The notes under the pieces: generated by a model
What the model was told of the DNA's origin: nothing
Databases searched by the model: none
Seen by the model: the letters and a program-made list of their open reading frames with translations, nothing else
NCBI GenBank assembly: GCA_945897805.1
Contig: CAMDFX010000015.1
Span: forward strand, 23,537-87,536
Length of the DNA stretch: 64,000 bases
Direction: 5' to 3'
Source: Chryseobacterium gleum
GTDB lineage: Bacteria; Bacteroidota; Bacteroidia; Flavobacteriales_D; Crocinitomicaceae
Made by a program: the position numbers and the translations under genes
Shown: positions 17,024 to 24,223 of the stretch, one piece after another
Numbering within the stretch: position 1 is the stretch's first letter
How the letters are laid out: each line of letters starts with the position of its first letter

Positions 17024-17584
17024 GTGAAAGTACTTCTTCTGGATAATTTTGATTCGTTCACCTACAATCTTTTTCATTATTTGGACGCATTGGACTGTGA
17101 TGTCACCGTTGCTAGAAATAACGCCGTTTCTATCGAAGAAATTGCATTTTTCGATAAAATTGTACTTTCACCTGGACCTGGATTGCCTAATGAAGCTGGT
17201 AAAATGTCTGAAATTATTAGCTTTTACGCTTCTTCTAAACCTATTTTAGGTGTTTGTCTTGGAATGCAAGCTTTAGGAGAATATTTTGGTGGAAAACTTT
17301 ACAATCAATCAATTGTTAAACATGGAGTTGCAGAAAAATGCAAACACAATTTCGAAAGCAAAATATTTCATAAGGTGCCCGAAATTTTCGAAGTTGGATT
17401 GTACCACAGTTGGGCGGTTAACATTTCAAAAACCAAAGAATTAAAAGCCACTGCATATTCGGAAAATGATATTTTAATGGCCTTCGAGCATCAAACGTTG
17501 CCGATTTATGGGGTTCAATTTCATCCTGAGTCACTAATGACCACGGATGGTAAAACGATTCTCCAAAACTTTATCAATATTTAA
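17024..17584 (+). CDS. pabA: Glutamine amidotransferase component of anthranilate/aminodeoxychorismate synthase
   Basis: 186 residues, class I glutamine amidotransferase that supplies ammonia for anthranilate or 4-amino-4-deoxychorismate. It uses a GTG start (17024), giving MKVLLLDNFDSFTYNLFHYL, the exact family N-terminus. The nucleophile Cys is in LGVCLGMQALGEYFGG, with His and Glu in GVQFHPESLMT. No synthase component I gene is adjacent, so it may serve folate (PabA), tryptophan (TrpG), or both; I use pabA because it is not in a trp operon. Confidence 0.9.
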   Translation: MKVLLLDNFDSFTYNLFHYLDALDCDVTVARNNAVSIEEIAFFDKIVLSPGPGLPNEAGKMSEIISFYASSKPILGVCLGMQALGEYFGGKLYNQSIVKHGVAEKCKHNFESKIFHKVPEIFEVGLYHSWAVNISKTKELKATAYSENDILMAFEHQTLPIYGVQFHPESLMTTDGKTILQNFINI

Positions 17585-17702
17585 GTTTACAAATGTTATT
17601 ATTTTGCTTTAGACATTTTTTTGAAATTTATTTGCTTTATTTTCAATTTTAATCGCTATTTTTAGAAACAAAATTGTAATAATTAAATAATTTAGATCGT
17701 AT

Positions 17703-18137
17703 ATGAAAAATTTAGTTTTATTGCTTGCTTTTAGTATCATTGGAAATGCAGCTATCAGCCAAACTTGTGTTGGCAAGTGGACCACAATTGACGATGAAAC
17801 TGGCAAGAAAAAATCAACGGTAGAATTGTACAAATACAAAGATCATCTTTATGGCAAGATTGTTTTCTTGTATCCAAGAGAAGGTAGAGAAGAAAATCCA
17901 GTTTGCAAAAAATGCACAGACGACAGAAAAAACAAACCTTTGGTTGGACTTCAAATAGTACGCTATTTGACTTGGGACGGAACTGAATGGGAAGGCGGAA
18001 CTATCGTGGATCCAGAAAATGGAAAAATTTACTCTACTAAAATGTGGTTAGATGAAGGAAATCCAAATAAATTGTATGTCAGAGGTTATATTGGCCCATT
18101 TTATAGAACACAAACTTGGCTTAGAGTAGCTGAATAA
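17703..18137 (+). CDS. DUF2147 domain-containing secreted protein
   Basis: 144 residues with a signal peptide (MKNLVLLLAFSIIGNAAISQ) and a mature lipocalin-like DUF2147 domain: CVGKWTTIDDETGKKKSTVE, LYGKIVFLYPREGRE, NPVCKKCTDDRKNKPLVGLQ, WEGGTIVDPENGKIYS and the final YIGPFYRTQTWLR. The family is periplasmic or secreted and of unknown function; it contains the CxxC pair seen in KKCTDD at the expected place. It is monocistronic and followed by a terminator. TATTTTTA at 17657-17664 with a TTTG 22 bases upstream is a weak promoter candidate. Confidence 0.9.
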   Translation: MKNLVLLLAFSIIGNAAISQTCVGKWTTIDDETGKKKSTVELYKYKDHLYGKIVFLYPREGREENPVCKKCTDDRKNKPLVGLQIVRYLTWDGTEWEGGTIVDPENGKIYSTKMWLDEGNPNKLYVRGYIGPFYRTQTWLRVAE

Positions 18138-18159
18138 AATTTTTGGTTAATAAAATATT

Positions 18160-18187
18160 AAAGTGGCTTTTAGTCACTTTTTTTTTC
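18160..18187 (+). terminator. Rho-independent terminator after the DUF2147 gene
   Basis: AAAGTGGC pairs with GTCACTTT (one G-T pair) around a short T-rich loop, followed by a T run through 18186. Confidence 0.75.
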
Positions 18188-18217
18188 TAAGAAAGTCCCA
18201 AAAATAATGTTCTAAGC

Positions 18218-18250
18218 AAAAAAAAGAGGTTGATTAATTCAATCAACCTC
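18218..18250 (-). terminator. Rho-independent terminator after the low-complexity lipoprotein gene
   Basis: On the minus strand a perfect GAGGTTGATT/AATCAACCTC stem is followed by eight T residues, 15 bases beyond the stop codon. Confidence 0.9.
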
Positions 18251-18265
18251 AATCTCAAAAATTAG

Positions 18266-18643
18266 TTATAATTTAATAGTACCTTTTTTAACGGAAGTTT
18301 TAGTTTCGATAATTTCTTTCTCTACCACTTTTTCTTCTTCTCTTTTCATCCCTTGCTCCAATTTATCGCCCAAACCTTTCTTCACTGAAGTTTTAGTGCT
18401 GATAATTTCTTTTTCTACTGATGCAGCTGTTTCTTTTGGTTTTGTTTTAGTTTCTTTTTTAACTACCGTAGTTTCTTCCACAGACACTGGTGCTTCATCA
18501 TTAACAGGATTAACTTCAGTTTTAGTTGTTGTTGTTTCTTCAGTTGTTGTTTCTTCAACTACTGGTGCTTTTTCTTCACCACCGCAACTAGCGAAAGTTA
18601 AAGACAAAACCATTGCGGATACAAATAATACTTGCTTTTTCAT
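18266..18643 (-). CDS. Small lipoprotein with Thr/Glu/Lys low-complexity body and an internal repeat
   Basis: The ATG at 18643 gives a lipoprotein signal (MKKQVLFVSAMVLSLTFASC; lipobox FASC, Cys20) followed by GGEEKAPVVEE. The open frame extends 20 codons upstream but without a signal peptide. The 105-residue mature part is Thr/Glu/Lys-rich and disordered-looking. Its C-terminal half repeats the unit VEKEII[S/E]TKTSVKKG twice, separated by LGDKLEQGMKREEEKV. No conserved domain is recognised. The surface or periplasmic role is unknown. A near-consensus promoter and a strong terminator show it is its own transcription unit. Confidence 0.75.
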   Translation of the reverse strand: MKKQVLFVSAMVLSLTFASCGGEEKAPVVEETTTEETTTTKTEVNPVNDEAPVSVEETTVVKKETKTKPKETAASVEKEIISTKTSVKKGLGDKLEQGMKREEEKVVEKEIIETKTSVKKGTIKL

Positions 18644-18671
18644 TTGGTTACTTTTATTTTGATTTTCGTGA

Positions 18672-18704
18672 TAAATATAGTTAAAAAACTCAAGGAAAAA
18701 CAAT
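18672..18704 (-). promoter_or_regulatory. Probable promoter of the low-complexity lipoprotein: TTG-N21-TATATTTA
   Basis: On the minus strand ATTG (18704-18701) and TATATTTA (18679-18672) are spaced by 21 bases, one mismatch from TAnnTTTG. The ATG at 18643 is 28 bases downstream and agrees with the chosen start. Confidence 0.4.
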
Positions 18705-18870
18705 TGATTAAAAGTTAAAAAAGCAAAATGATAAAATAATAAGATCTAAACATAAAACCAAAATCTTTTTTTAGGAAATGAGAAAACAAAAAAACAATCA
18801 AGATGACTACCTTTCTGCTAAGAATACTATTTGAAAATCACAATTTTTCTACTTTTTTTTGAAATTACAA

Positions 18871-18901
18871 TTTGAAGAGTAAAATTTAAAATATACCTTT
18901 G
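18871..18901 (+). promoter_or_regulatory. Promoter of superoxide dismutase: TTTG-N19-TACCTTTG
   Basis: TTTG at 18871-18874 and TACCTTTG at 18894-18901 with 19 bases between them match the Bacteroidota consensus exactly. The sod ATG is 37 bases downstream. The rest of the roughly 295-base gap to the left is AT-rich and shows nothing else. Confidence 0.7.
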
Positions 18902-18938
18902 AGATAAATATAGAAAACAAATTTAAATTACAATAATT

Positions 18939-19538
18939 ATGGCTTTTGAATTACCAAATTTACCTTATGCATATGATGCATTAGAGCCGCATATTGATGC
19001 GCGAACGATGGAAATACACCACAGTAAACACCACAATGCTTACACAACCAATTTGAATGCAGCAATCGCAGGAACAGATTTGCAAGGAAAATCAATTGAA
19101 GAAATTTTAAAAAACTGTGCTGACAAACCTGCAGTTAGAAATAACGGCGGTGGATTTTGGAATCATTGTTTCTTTTGGGAAATTATGGCACCAAATGCTG
19201 GCGGAAATCCAACAGGAGATTTGGCTACTGACATTGACAATACTTTTGGATCTTTCGAAGCGTTCAAAGACGAGTTTGCTAAAGCTGCAACAACAAGATT
19301 TGGTTCTGGTTGGGCTTGGTTGTGTGTAACTGATGGAAAATTAGAAGTTTGTTCAACGCCAAATCAAGACAATCCATTGATGGGTGAAGGTTGCAAAGGT
19401 ACCGCAATTTTAGGTTTAGATGTTTGGGAACATGCTTATTATTTGAATTATCAAAACAGACGACCAGATTACATCAACGCATTTTTTAATGTGATTAATT
19501 GGGAAGTTGTTTCAAAAAAATATGCAGAAGCAAAATAA
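18939..19538 (+). CDS. sodA: Superoxide dismutase (Fe/Mn family)
   Basis: Dismutates superoxide to oxygen and hydrogen peroxide. The 199-residue protein shows all four metal ligands: the His in [16 protein letters not shown], the His in [11 protein letters not shown], and the Asp and His in [19 protein letters not shown]. There is no signal peptide, so it acts in the cytoplasm. Length and motifs are those of the Fe/Mn class; the metal preference cannot be decided with certainty, so the symbol sodA is a convention. It has its own exact-consensus promoter and terminator. Confidence 0.95.
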   Translation: MAFELPNLPYAYDALEPHIDARTMEIHHSKHHNAYTTNLNAAIAGTDLQGKSIEEILKNCADKPAVRNNGGGFWNHCFFWEIMAPNAGGNPTGDLATDIDNTFGSFEAFKDEFAKAATTRFGSGWAWLCVTDGKLEVCSTPNQDNPLMGEGCKGTAILGLDVWEHAYYLNYQNRRPDYINAFFNVINWEVVSKKYAEAK

Positions 19539-19560
19539 TTTTTAAATTTCAAATAATCAA

Positions 19561-19590
19561 AAATCCATGTTTTCGGGCATGGATTTTTTT
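19561..19590 (+). terminator. Rho-independent terminator after superoxide dismutase
   Basis: AATCCATG pairs with CATGGATT around TTTTCGGG, followed by seven T residues, 22 bases after the sod stop. Confidence 0.88.
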
Positions 19591-19597
19591 ATGCCAC

Positions 19598-19630
19598 AAA
19601 AAAGCCGCTAACCAGTAGATTAGCGGCTTT
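19598..19630 (-). terminator. Rho-independent terminator after malate dehydrogenase
   Basis: The minus strand reads AAAGCCGCTAA...TTAGCGGCTTTTTT: a perfect stem with an 8-9 base loop and a T tail. It is only 7 bases from the sod terminator, so the convergent units have back-to-back terminators. Confidence 0.9.
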
Positions 19631-19651
19631 CAAGAATATATTTAATTTGAA

Positions 19652-20590
19652 TTATGCCTCTGCATTCATGTTATCCAACACCTCCATCACACCTTTCACC
19701 GCAACAGCTGATTCTTCTAACAACGCTTTCTCTGCATCATTCAATTGTAATTCAATAATTTTCTCGATGCCGTTTTTGCCGAGAATAACTGGAACACCTA
19801 AATAAATATCTTTCATTCCGTATTCACCATTCAACCAGGCACAAACTGGGAAAATTCTTTTTTGGTCACGCACAATTGCTTCAACCATCTGAGCAGCAGC
19901 AGCGCCTGGAGCATACCATGCAGAAGTTCCTAATAATTTAACGATTTCACCACCACCAAATTTTGTTCTTTCGATTATTTCATTCAACTTTTCCTCAGAA
20001 ATCAATTCAGTTACAGGAATTCCAGAAACAGTAGTATATCTTGGAAGTGGGACCATTGTATCACCATGACCACCCATTAATACTGCTTGAATATCTTTAG
20101 GGGAAACACCTAATTCAGTTGCCAAGAAAGCTCTGTAACGCGCTGTATCAAGCACTCCAGCCATTCCAAACACTTTGCTTGAATCAACTTTCGCATTCAA
20201 ATATGCACAATAAGTCATTACATCTAATGGATTAGAAACAATGATAATGATTGCATCAGGAGAATGTTTGATAATATTTTCAGTAACTGTTTTAACGATT
20301 CCAGCATTGGTAGCAATCAAATCATCACGAGACATTCCTGGCTTTCTTGGTAAACCAGAAGTGATAACAACTACGTCAGAATTAGCAGTTTTAGAATAAT
20401 CATTTGTTGAACCAGTTGTTCTTGAATCGTACAAATTAATTGGTGATTTTTGCCAAATATCCAATGCTTTACCTTCTGCAAAACCTTCTTTGATGTCTAA
20501 TAATACGATTTCATTGGCAATTTCTCTTTGGGCAAGAACGTCAGCACAAGTCGCACCTACATTTCCTGCACCCACTACAGTTACTTTCAT
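19652..20590 (-). CDS. mdh: Malate dehydrogenase (NAD+)
   Basis: Interconverts malate and oxaloacetate in the TCA cycle. The 312-residue protein has the Rossmann motif KVTVVGAGNVGATCADVLAQ, an Asp for NAD+ preference in VLLDIKEG, substrate-loop Arg residues in TSGLPRKPGMSRDDLI, the Asp-Arg segment VLDTARYRAFLATELGV and the catalytic His in MGGHGDTMVPLPR. The fold and length are those of the LDH-like (tetrameric) MDH used by Bacteroidota. It is transcribed alone. Confidence 0.97.
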   Translation of the reverse strand: MKVTVVGAGNVGATCADVLAQREIANEIVLLDIKEGFAEGKALDIWQKSPINLYDSRTTGSTNDYSKTANSDVVVITSGLPRKPGMSRDDLIATNAGIVKTVTENIIKHSPDAIIIIVSNPLDVMTYCAYLNAKVDSSKVFGMAGVLDTARYRAFLATELGVSPKDIQAVLMGGHGDTMVPLPRYTTVSGIPVTELISEEKLNEIIERTKFGGGEIVKLLGTSAWYAPGAAAAQMVEAIVRDQKRIFPVCAWLNGEYGMKDIYLGVPVILGKNGIEKIIELQLNDAEKALLEESAVAVKGVMEVLDNMNAEA

Positions 20591-20619
20591 GTTGATCTAT
20601 TTATTAAAATTTACTCTTT

Positions 20620-20627
20620 CAAATTTA
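20620..20627 (-). promoter_or_regulatory. -7 box (TAAATTTG) of mdh
   Basis: The minus strand reads TAAATTTG 29 bases before the ATG, an exact TAnnTTTG. No TTTG is found at the ideal 19-21 base spacing, so only the -7 part is claimed. Confidence 0.4.
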
Positions 20628-20754
20628 CGCGTTAAAGTTACTACAATTGTACTTATTTGGCTCTAATTTGTTAGGAAATTTATAGAATTGTCAATAAGAA
20701 ATAACAATCTTTGTATAATGGCAACCGTTCTAATTATCTTGCGTCATTAAAACG

Positions 20755-21333
20755 TTGAATGTGGAAACAAAAAAAGTAGAATTAGATTTGATTATCAAAG
20801 GCTGTATTCAGAACGAACGCAAAGCCCAAGAGAAATTATTTGCTATGTTTTATGGAAAAATGTTAAGTGTTTGCTTGCGTTACACCATTGATCATGATTC
20901 TGCTCAGGAGATTCTGCAAGATGGATTTATAAAGGTCTTTGAAAAAATTGAATCTTTTGATTTTAAGGGTTCTTTTGAAGGTTGGTTGAGAAGAATTATT
21001 GCAAATACAGCAATTGATTCCATTAGAAAAAACAAAAGAAAACCTGTGTTATTTGAAAATGATACAGATTTTGTTTCTGAAATTATCAATCCTATGGAGG
21101 ATGCAGAAATTGAAAGTTTTAAAACTTTAAAAGCAGAAATAGCGATGGAAGCGATTAATAAACTCTCTCCAGGCTACAAAGCTGTTTTTAACTTATATGT
21201 TTTGGAGGAATATACCCACAAAGAAATCGCAGAAATTCTTGGAATTAGCGAAGGTACCTCCAAATCAAATTTAGCCAAAGCCAAACAAAATCTTCAACGA
21301 ATAATAGAAACGAAACTTGTTAAATTCGATTAG
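20755..21333 (+). CDS. ECF-type RNA polymerase sigma-70 factor
   Basis: 192 residues with the two-region ECF layout. Region 2 has FAMFYGKMLSVCLRYTIDHD followed by SAQEILQDGFIKVFEKIESF and the DNA-melting FEGWLRRIIANTAID. Region 4 has KLSPGYKAVFNLYVLEEYTH followed by KEIAEILGISEGTSKSNLA, a helix-turn-helix. No ATG is in frame: the start is a TTG at 20755 or GTG at 20761 (the ATG at 20759 is in another frame), so translation may be weak. A TTTG-N21-TATCTTGC pair (20710-20742) is a rough promoter match. Its stop is one base before the ATG of the membrane protein gene, so the pair are coupled, the normal layout of an ECF sigma and its anti-sigma. Confidence 0.92.
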   Translation: MNVETKKVELDLIIKGCIQNERKAQEKLFAMFYGKMLSVCLRYTIDHDSAQEILQDGFIKVFEKIESFDFKGSFEGWLRRIIANTAIDSIRKNKRKPVLFENDTDFVSEIINPMEDAEIESFKTLKAEIAMEAINKLSPGYKAVFNLYVLEEYTHKEIAEILGISEGTSKSNLAKAKQNLQRIIETKLVKFD

Positions 21334-21334
21334 A

Positions 21335-22561
21335 ATGAGCAATATAGAAGAAATATTTAAAAATAGTTTGAAAGACATCGAAGCTCCATATGATGCAAAA
21401 GCATGGGAAGCAATGTCAAAAAGATTAGATCAACATTTACCTGTAAAAAGTGTAAAAACTTCCTTCCAATGGGCGTGGGTAGCTTCATCAATACTAATTA
21501 TTGGTATCGTTGCGTTTTTTGCATTGCAGAAAAATGAATCCAGTAACAAGACTGCCAAAAAATTGAATAAAGGCGAAAATCCAATTTCAAATACAAATAA
21601 GGTTGAATCGAAAAATGCAACTGTGAAACAAATTGCATCTACTACCAATACTGAATCAATTTCTAATTCCAAGAATCTTTCTCCTATTAACAATGAAGAA
21701 ACTGAAAAGGAACTGTTGAATAGCATACCACCGAAAAAAGCTGAAAACGTTTACATTTCGAATCAAGCTAATTTTGGCACGCCTGATCCTGAGATCATTC
21801 TCCCTAAATTTTCAAATAAATATTGTGAAAATGAAATTATCGAGGTTCAAAACTCAAACAATCGTGGTATTAATCTTATTTCGGCGAACGGGACAAACAA
21901 GCTAATCAAAGAAAAAAACACATCAAACATCGAGCTAGTTGCTGGTGACTATTTTTTCAGCTATGTTAATAATGGAAAAATTCAAAAAGACTTTGCATTT
22001 TCCGTCTCTCCTAAAGTAAAAGCTGATTTTTATGCTGATGACGAAATGGTTTTCTACAAAGGTTTACCTGTTATTAATTTATCATCAATCAATACTGCTT
22101 TGAAATACACCTGGTTAAATGATAAAGGAGTTGTACTTTCAAAGGAAAAAAGTTTTGATGCGCACTTGTTCAGTAAAGGCAATCACTCCATTTCCTTGAT
22201 AGTTCAAGCTGAAAATGGTTGCGAAAGTAAAATCACAAAAAACGTAAGGTGTGAGGCAAGCTACAATTTATTGGCCATGAACAGTTTTATTCCAACAAGT
22301 TCGAATTCTAAAATCAATACATTCCTTCCTTATGCATTATTAGAACGAAACATTCCTTTTACAATGCAAATAATCGATCCGAAAACGGGACAAATATTAT
22401 ATGAAACTAAAAATGAATCAGAACCTTGGGACGGAATAGATAAACGAACTCAGCAATTGATTGCACCTTCTACGCCATATATCTGGAAGGTTAATTTAGA
22501 AAAACCAGAAATTGGTGAATCAAAAAATTACCAAGGCACAATCACCAGATTTGAAGATTAA
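21335..22561 (+). CDS. Putative membrane anti-sigma factor with CHU_C-like (gliding-associated) exported domain
   Basis: 408 residues from the ATG at 21335, one base after the sigma stop. The first 45 residues are cytosolic and acidic (EEIFKNSLKDIEAPYDAKAW). One membrane helix follows (FQWAWVASSILIIGIVAFFA). A Ser/Asn-rich linker leads to a large exported part with a PKD-like segment (YTWLNDKGVVLSKEKSFDAH, QAENGCESK). It ends with FIPTSSNSKINTFLP, MQIIDPKTGQILYETKNE and PWDGIDK...APSTPYIWKVNLEK. That end follows the pattern of the T9SS type B (CHU_C) C-terminal domain: F.P...ND.F, M.IFDRWG..V, WDG...G..AP.GVY.Y. No zinc-binding anti-sigma motif is present, so the anti-sigma role is inferred from position and topology. 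Confidence 0.75.
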   Translation: MSNIEEIFKNSLKDIEAPYDAKAWEAMSKRLDQHLPVKSVKTSFQWAWVASSILIIGIVAFFALQKNESSNKTAKKLNKGENPISNTNKVESKNATVKQIASTTNTESISNSKNLSPINNEETEKELLNSIPPKKAENVYISNQANFGTPDPEIILPKFSNKYCENEIIEVQNSNNRGINLISANGTNKLIKEKNTSNIELVAGDYFFSYVNNGKIQKDFAFSVSPKVKADFYADDEMVFYKGLPVINLSSINTALKYTWLNDKGVVLSKEKSFDAHLFSKGNHSISLIVQAENGCESKITKNVRCEASYNLLAMNSFIPTSSNSKINTFLPYALLERNIPFTMQIIDPKTGQILYETKNESEPWDGIDKRTQQLIAPSTPYIWKVNLEKPEIGESKNYQGTITRFED

Positions 22562-22582
22562 TAGCTTTAAGATTTAATGGAA

Positions 22583-22612
22583 AAGTCATTGGTTAACCAA
22601 TGGCTTTTTTTG
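22583..22612 (+). terminator. Rho-independent terminator after the sigma/membrane protein pair
   Basis: AAGTCATTGG pairs with CCAATGGCTT (one G-T pair) around TTAA, followed by a T run to 22611. Confidence 0.8.
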
Positions 22613-23031
22613 TTTTAGTAAATTTCATGAACTAATATTAATATCTCATCACCTAAAAACCTTGCAACAGAATTAAAAAGAATCTAATCAACGGACTTCT
22701 CTTCCATCCAAAAGCTAGATAGCAAAGTGAGTTTGGTTTTCAACTTTTATATAATAGCAAGTGACATTAGGTATCTTAAAAATTAATGCTCCTGGGAATC
22801 AAAATGAAATCCAACCTACCAGTGAATGAAGATAATTAATTATTAACAGCTAATTTATTATCTTCCAAGTACTCGTTTTACAATTTTCTTTCTGTTTTTC
22901 TTGAAGAAAGCTAATCTTGGGATATATGAAAATATAAAATAATCAAGCGTTTGGAAAAGGTTGATTTCGTAATCTATTTTTAGCTAACAATGAACATCTA
23001 AAATGTTTTTTAAATGTCAAACTTTAAAGCA
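22613..23031. other. Long intergenic region with one possible gene fragment
   Basis: About 420 bases between the terminators of two convergent units. The left part (22613-22857) shows nothing coding or structured. The right part holds a short open minus-strand frame, described separately. Confidence 0.4.
22858..22983 (-). pseudogene. Possible C-terminal fragment of a lost gene
   Basis: On the minus strand a 41-codon frame with no start codon reads DYEINLFQTLDYFIFSYIPR then LAFFKKNRKKIVKRVLGR and stops at 22858. The hydrophobic stretch followed by a strongly basic tail looks like the end of a real membrane-associated protein, and the codons are ordinary for this genome. A stop immediately upstream (22984-22986) cuts it off. 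No family is recognised. Confidence 0.25.
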
Positions 23032-23066
23032 AAAAAAAAGTCCTTCCACCGAAGTGAAAGGACTTT
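23032..23066 (-). terminator. Rho-independent terminator after the T9SS cargo gene
   Basis: On the minus strand AAAGTCCTTTCAC pairs with the G-rich arm GTGGAAGGACTTT around TTCG, followed by a run of nine T residues. Confidence 0.88.
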
Positions 23067-23083
23067 AAATAAGTGAGTTAAAA

Positions 23084-23968
23084 TTATTTTTTAACGAAAG
23101 TACTTTTTACAGACTCACCGCTAGTTGTAGCGATTTGGTAGATGTACATTCCTGCGTTCAAAGAAGAAACGTTTACAGAACCTGCAGCACCGTTAGCATC
23201 TTGAGATAACAATAATTTTCCATCTAAGCTATAAATATTAATAGATGTAGCTTCAGTTCCTTTGACATTGAAGTTCAATACATCTGAAGTTGGATTTGGA
23301 TAAATCACTGAATTAGCGATATTATTTTCTTCAACATTTGCAGATGAACCAGTACTCATAGTAATTGCATCTAACTGCAATTCAGAACCTACTCTTGGTA
23401 AAATAAAACCATTAAAAACAGACCCAATAGAAGAAGAACTTAACAAAAAGATTTGGTTTGGTGTTCCCATACCACTAGCCGCAATAACAGGAATGGTTCT
23501 ATCTGTCCAAGTTGAAACGTTACCTGTAAAAATGGTAACACCTTGAAACAATAATACGTCATCAGCTACTCCAACAAATAATGTATCGTAAATTTCAATT
23601 ACAAAACAAGCAGTATCACTTTCAACTGGCGCATATTTGAATTTCAAACTTACACTTACAGCAGATGGATTACTTAACGGTCCGTTTATTTCTTGACTAA
23701 TTGTTCCAGCAATTGTATCAGAAGTAAAACCAACAGCTGCAGCTAAAGGAGCATCTAAAACTGTAGTTAAATTTGCAGCTTGTGCGCCTTCACCTGGCAT
23801 TGCAGTTTGAGATTTAAAAATCCCCGTTCCCCAACCTGCTGTTTCAGAAACATTTGGAAAAGTTGGAAAAGGTGTTGTAAATGCAGCTTCAAAATTTCCA
23901 TTTACTAATTGTGCAGATGCAGTTCCTGCTAATAAAATTCCTGCAATTAAAGTGTAAATTTTTCTCAT
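23084..23968 (-). CDS. Secreted protein with T9SS type A C-terminal sorting domain
   Basis: 294 residues. An N-terminal Sec signal (MRKIYTLIAGILLAGTASAQ) is followed by a beta-rich passenger domain of about 190 residues with no recognised family (LVNGNFEAAFTTPFPTFPNV at its start recalls jelly-roll carbohydrate-binding modules). The last 75 residues form a type A sorting domain: NSVIYPNPTSDVLNFNVKG, INIYSLDGKLLL, LNAGMYIYQIATTSGESVKS and the terminal TFVKK. It should be exported through the T9SS, the tail cleaved and the passenger released or attached to the surface. It has a full consensus promoter and strong terminator, so it may be well expressed. Confidence 0.9.
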   Translation of the reverse strand: MRKIYTLIAGILLAGTASAQLVNGNFEAAFTTPFPTFPNVSETAGWGTGIFKSQTAMPGEGAQAANLTTVLDAPLAAAVGFTSDTIAGTISQEINGPLSNPSAVSVSLKFKYAPVESDTACFVIEIYDTLFVGVADDVLLFQGVTIFTGNVSTWTDRTIPVIAASGMGTPNQIFLLSSSSIGSVFNGFILPRVGSELQLDAITMSTGSSANVEENNIANSVIYPNPTSDVLNFNVKGTEATSINIYSLDGKLLLSQDANGAAGSVNVSSLNAGMYIYQIATTSGESVKSTFVKK

Positions 23969-23990
23969 AGTTTTTTAAATTAAATTCGTC

Positions 23991-24023
23991 CAAATGTACA
24001 ACGAAAATTTAAATTTACACAAA
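23991..24023 (-). promoter_or_regulatory. Promoter of the T9SS cargo gene: TTTG-N21-TACATTTG
   Basis: On the minus strand TTTG (24023-24020) and TACATTTG (23998-23991) are separated by 21 bases, an exact consensus match, with the ATG 22 bases downstream. The remaining bases up to 24223 show nothing further. Confidence 0.7.
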
Positions 24024-24223
24024 TTGACAGGGATTTTTTTTGAACCGTGAACTTTTAATATCTATTGAGTGGTAAATCGATAAAATGTTAGCTGTAAAAA
24101 TCATAAAAAATTTAATGGAACTTTTTAAAAAAGCTTAGCTAAATTCCTACCAATTTAAATGAATGCAAAAAAATTCTTTTTATCTCCAACTTTCTTTGTA
24201 TTTTAGTGAACAAAAATTTAACT

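Noticed and set aside
20713..20720. TATAATGG resembling an E. coli -10 box before the sigma gene
   Set aside because: Bacteroidota use TAnnTTTG instead, and no TTGACA -35 is placed correctly.
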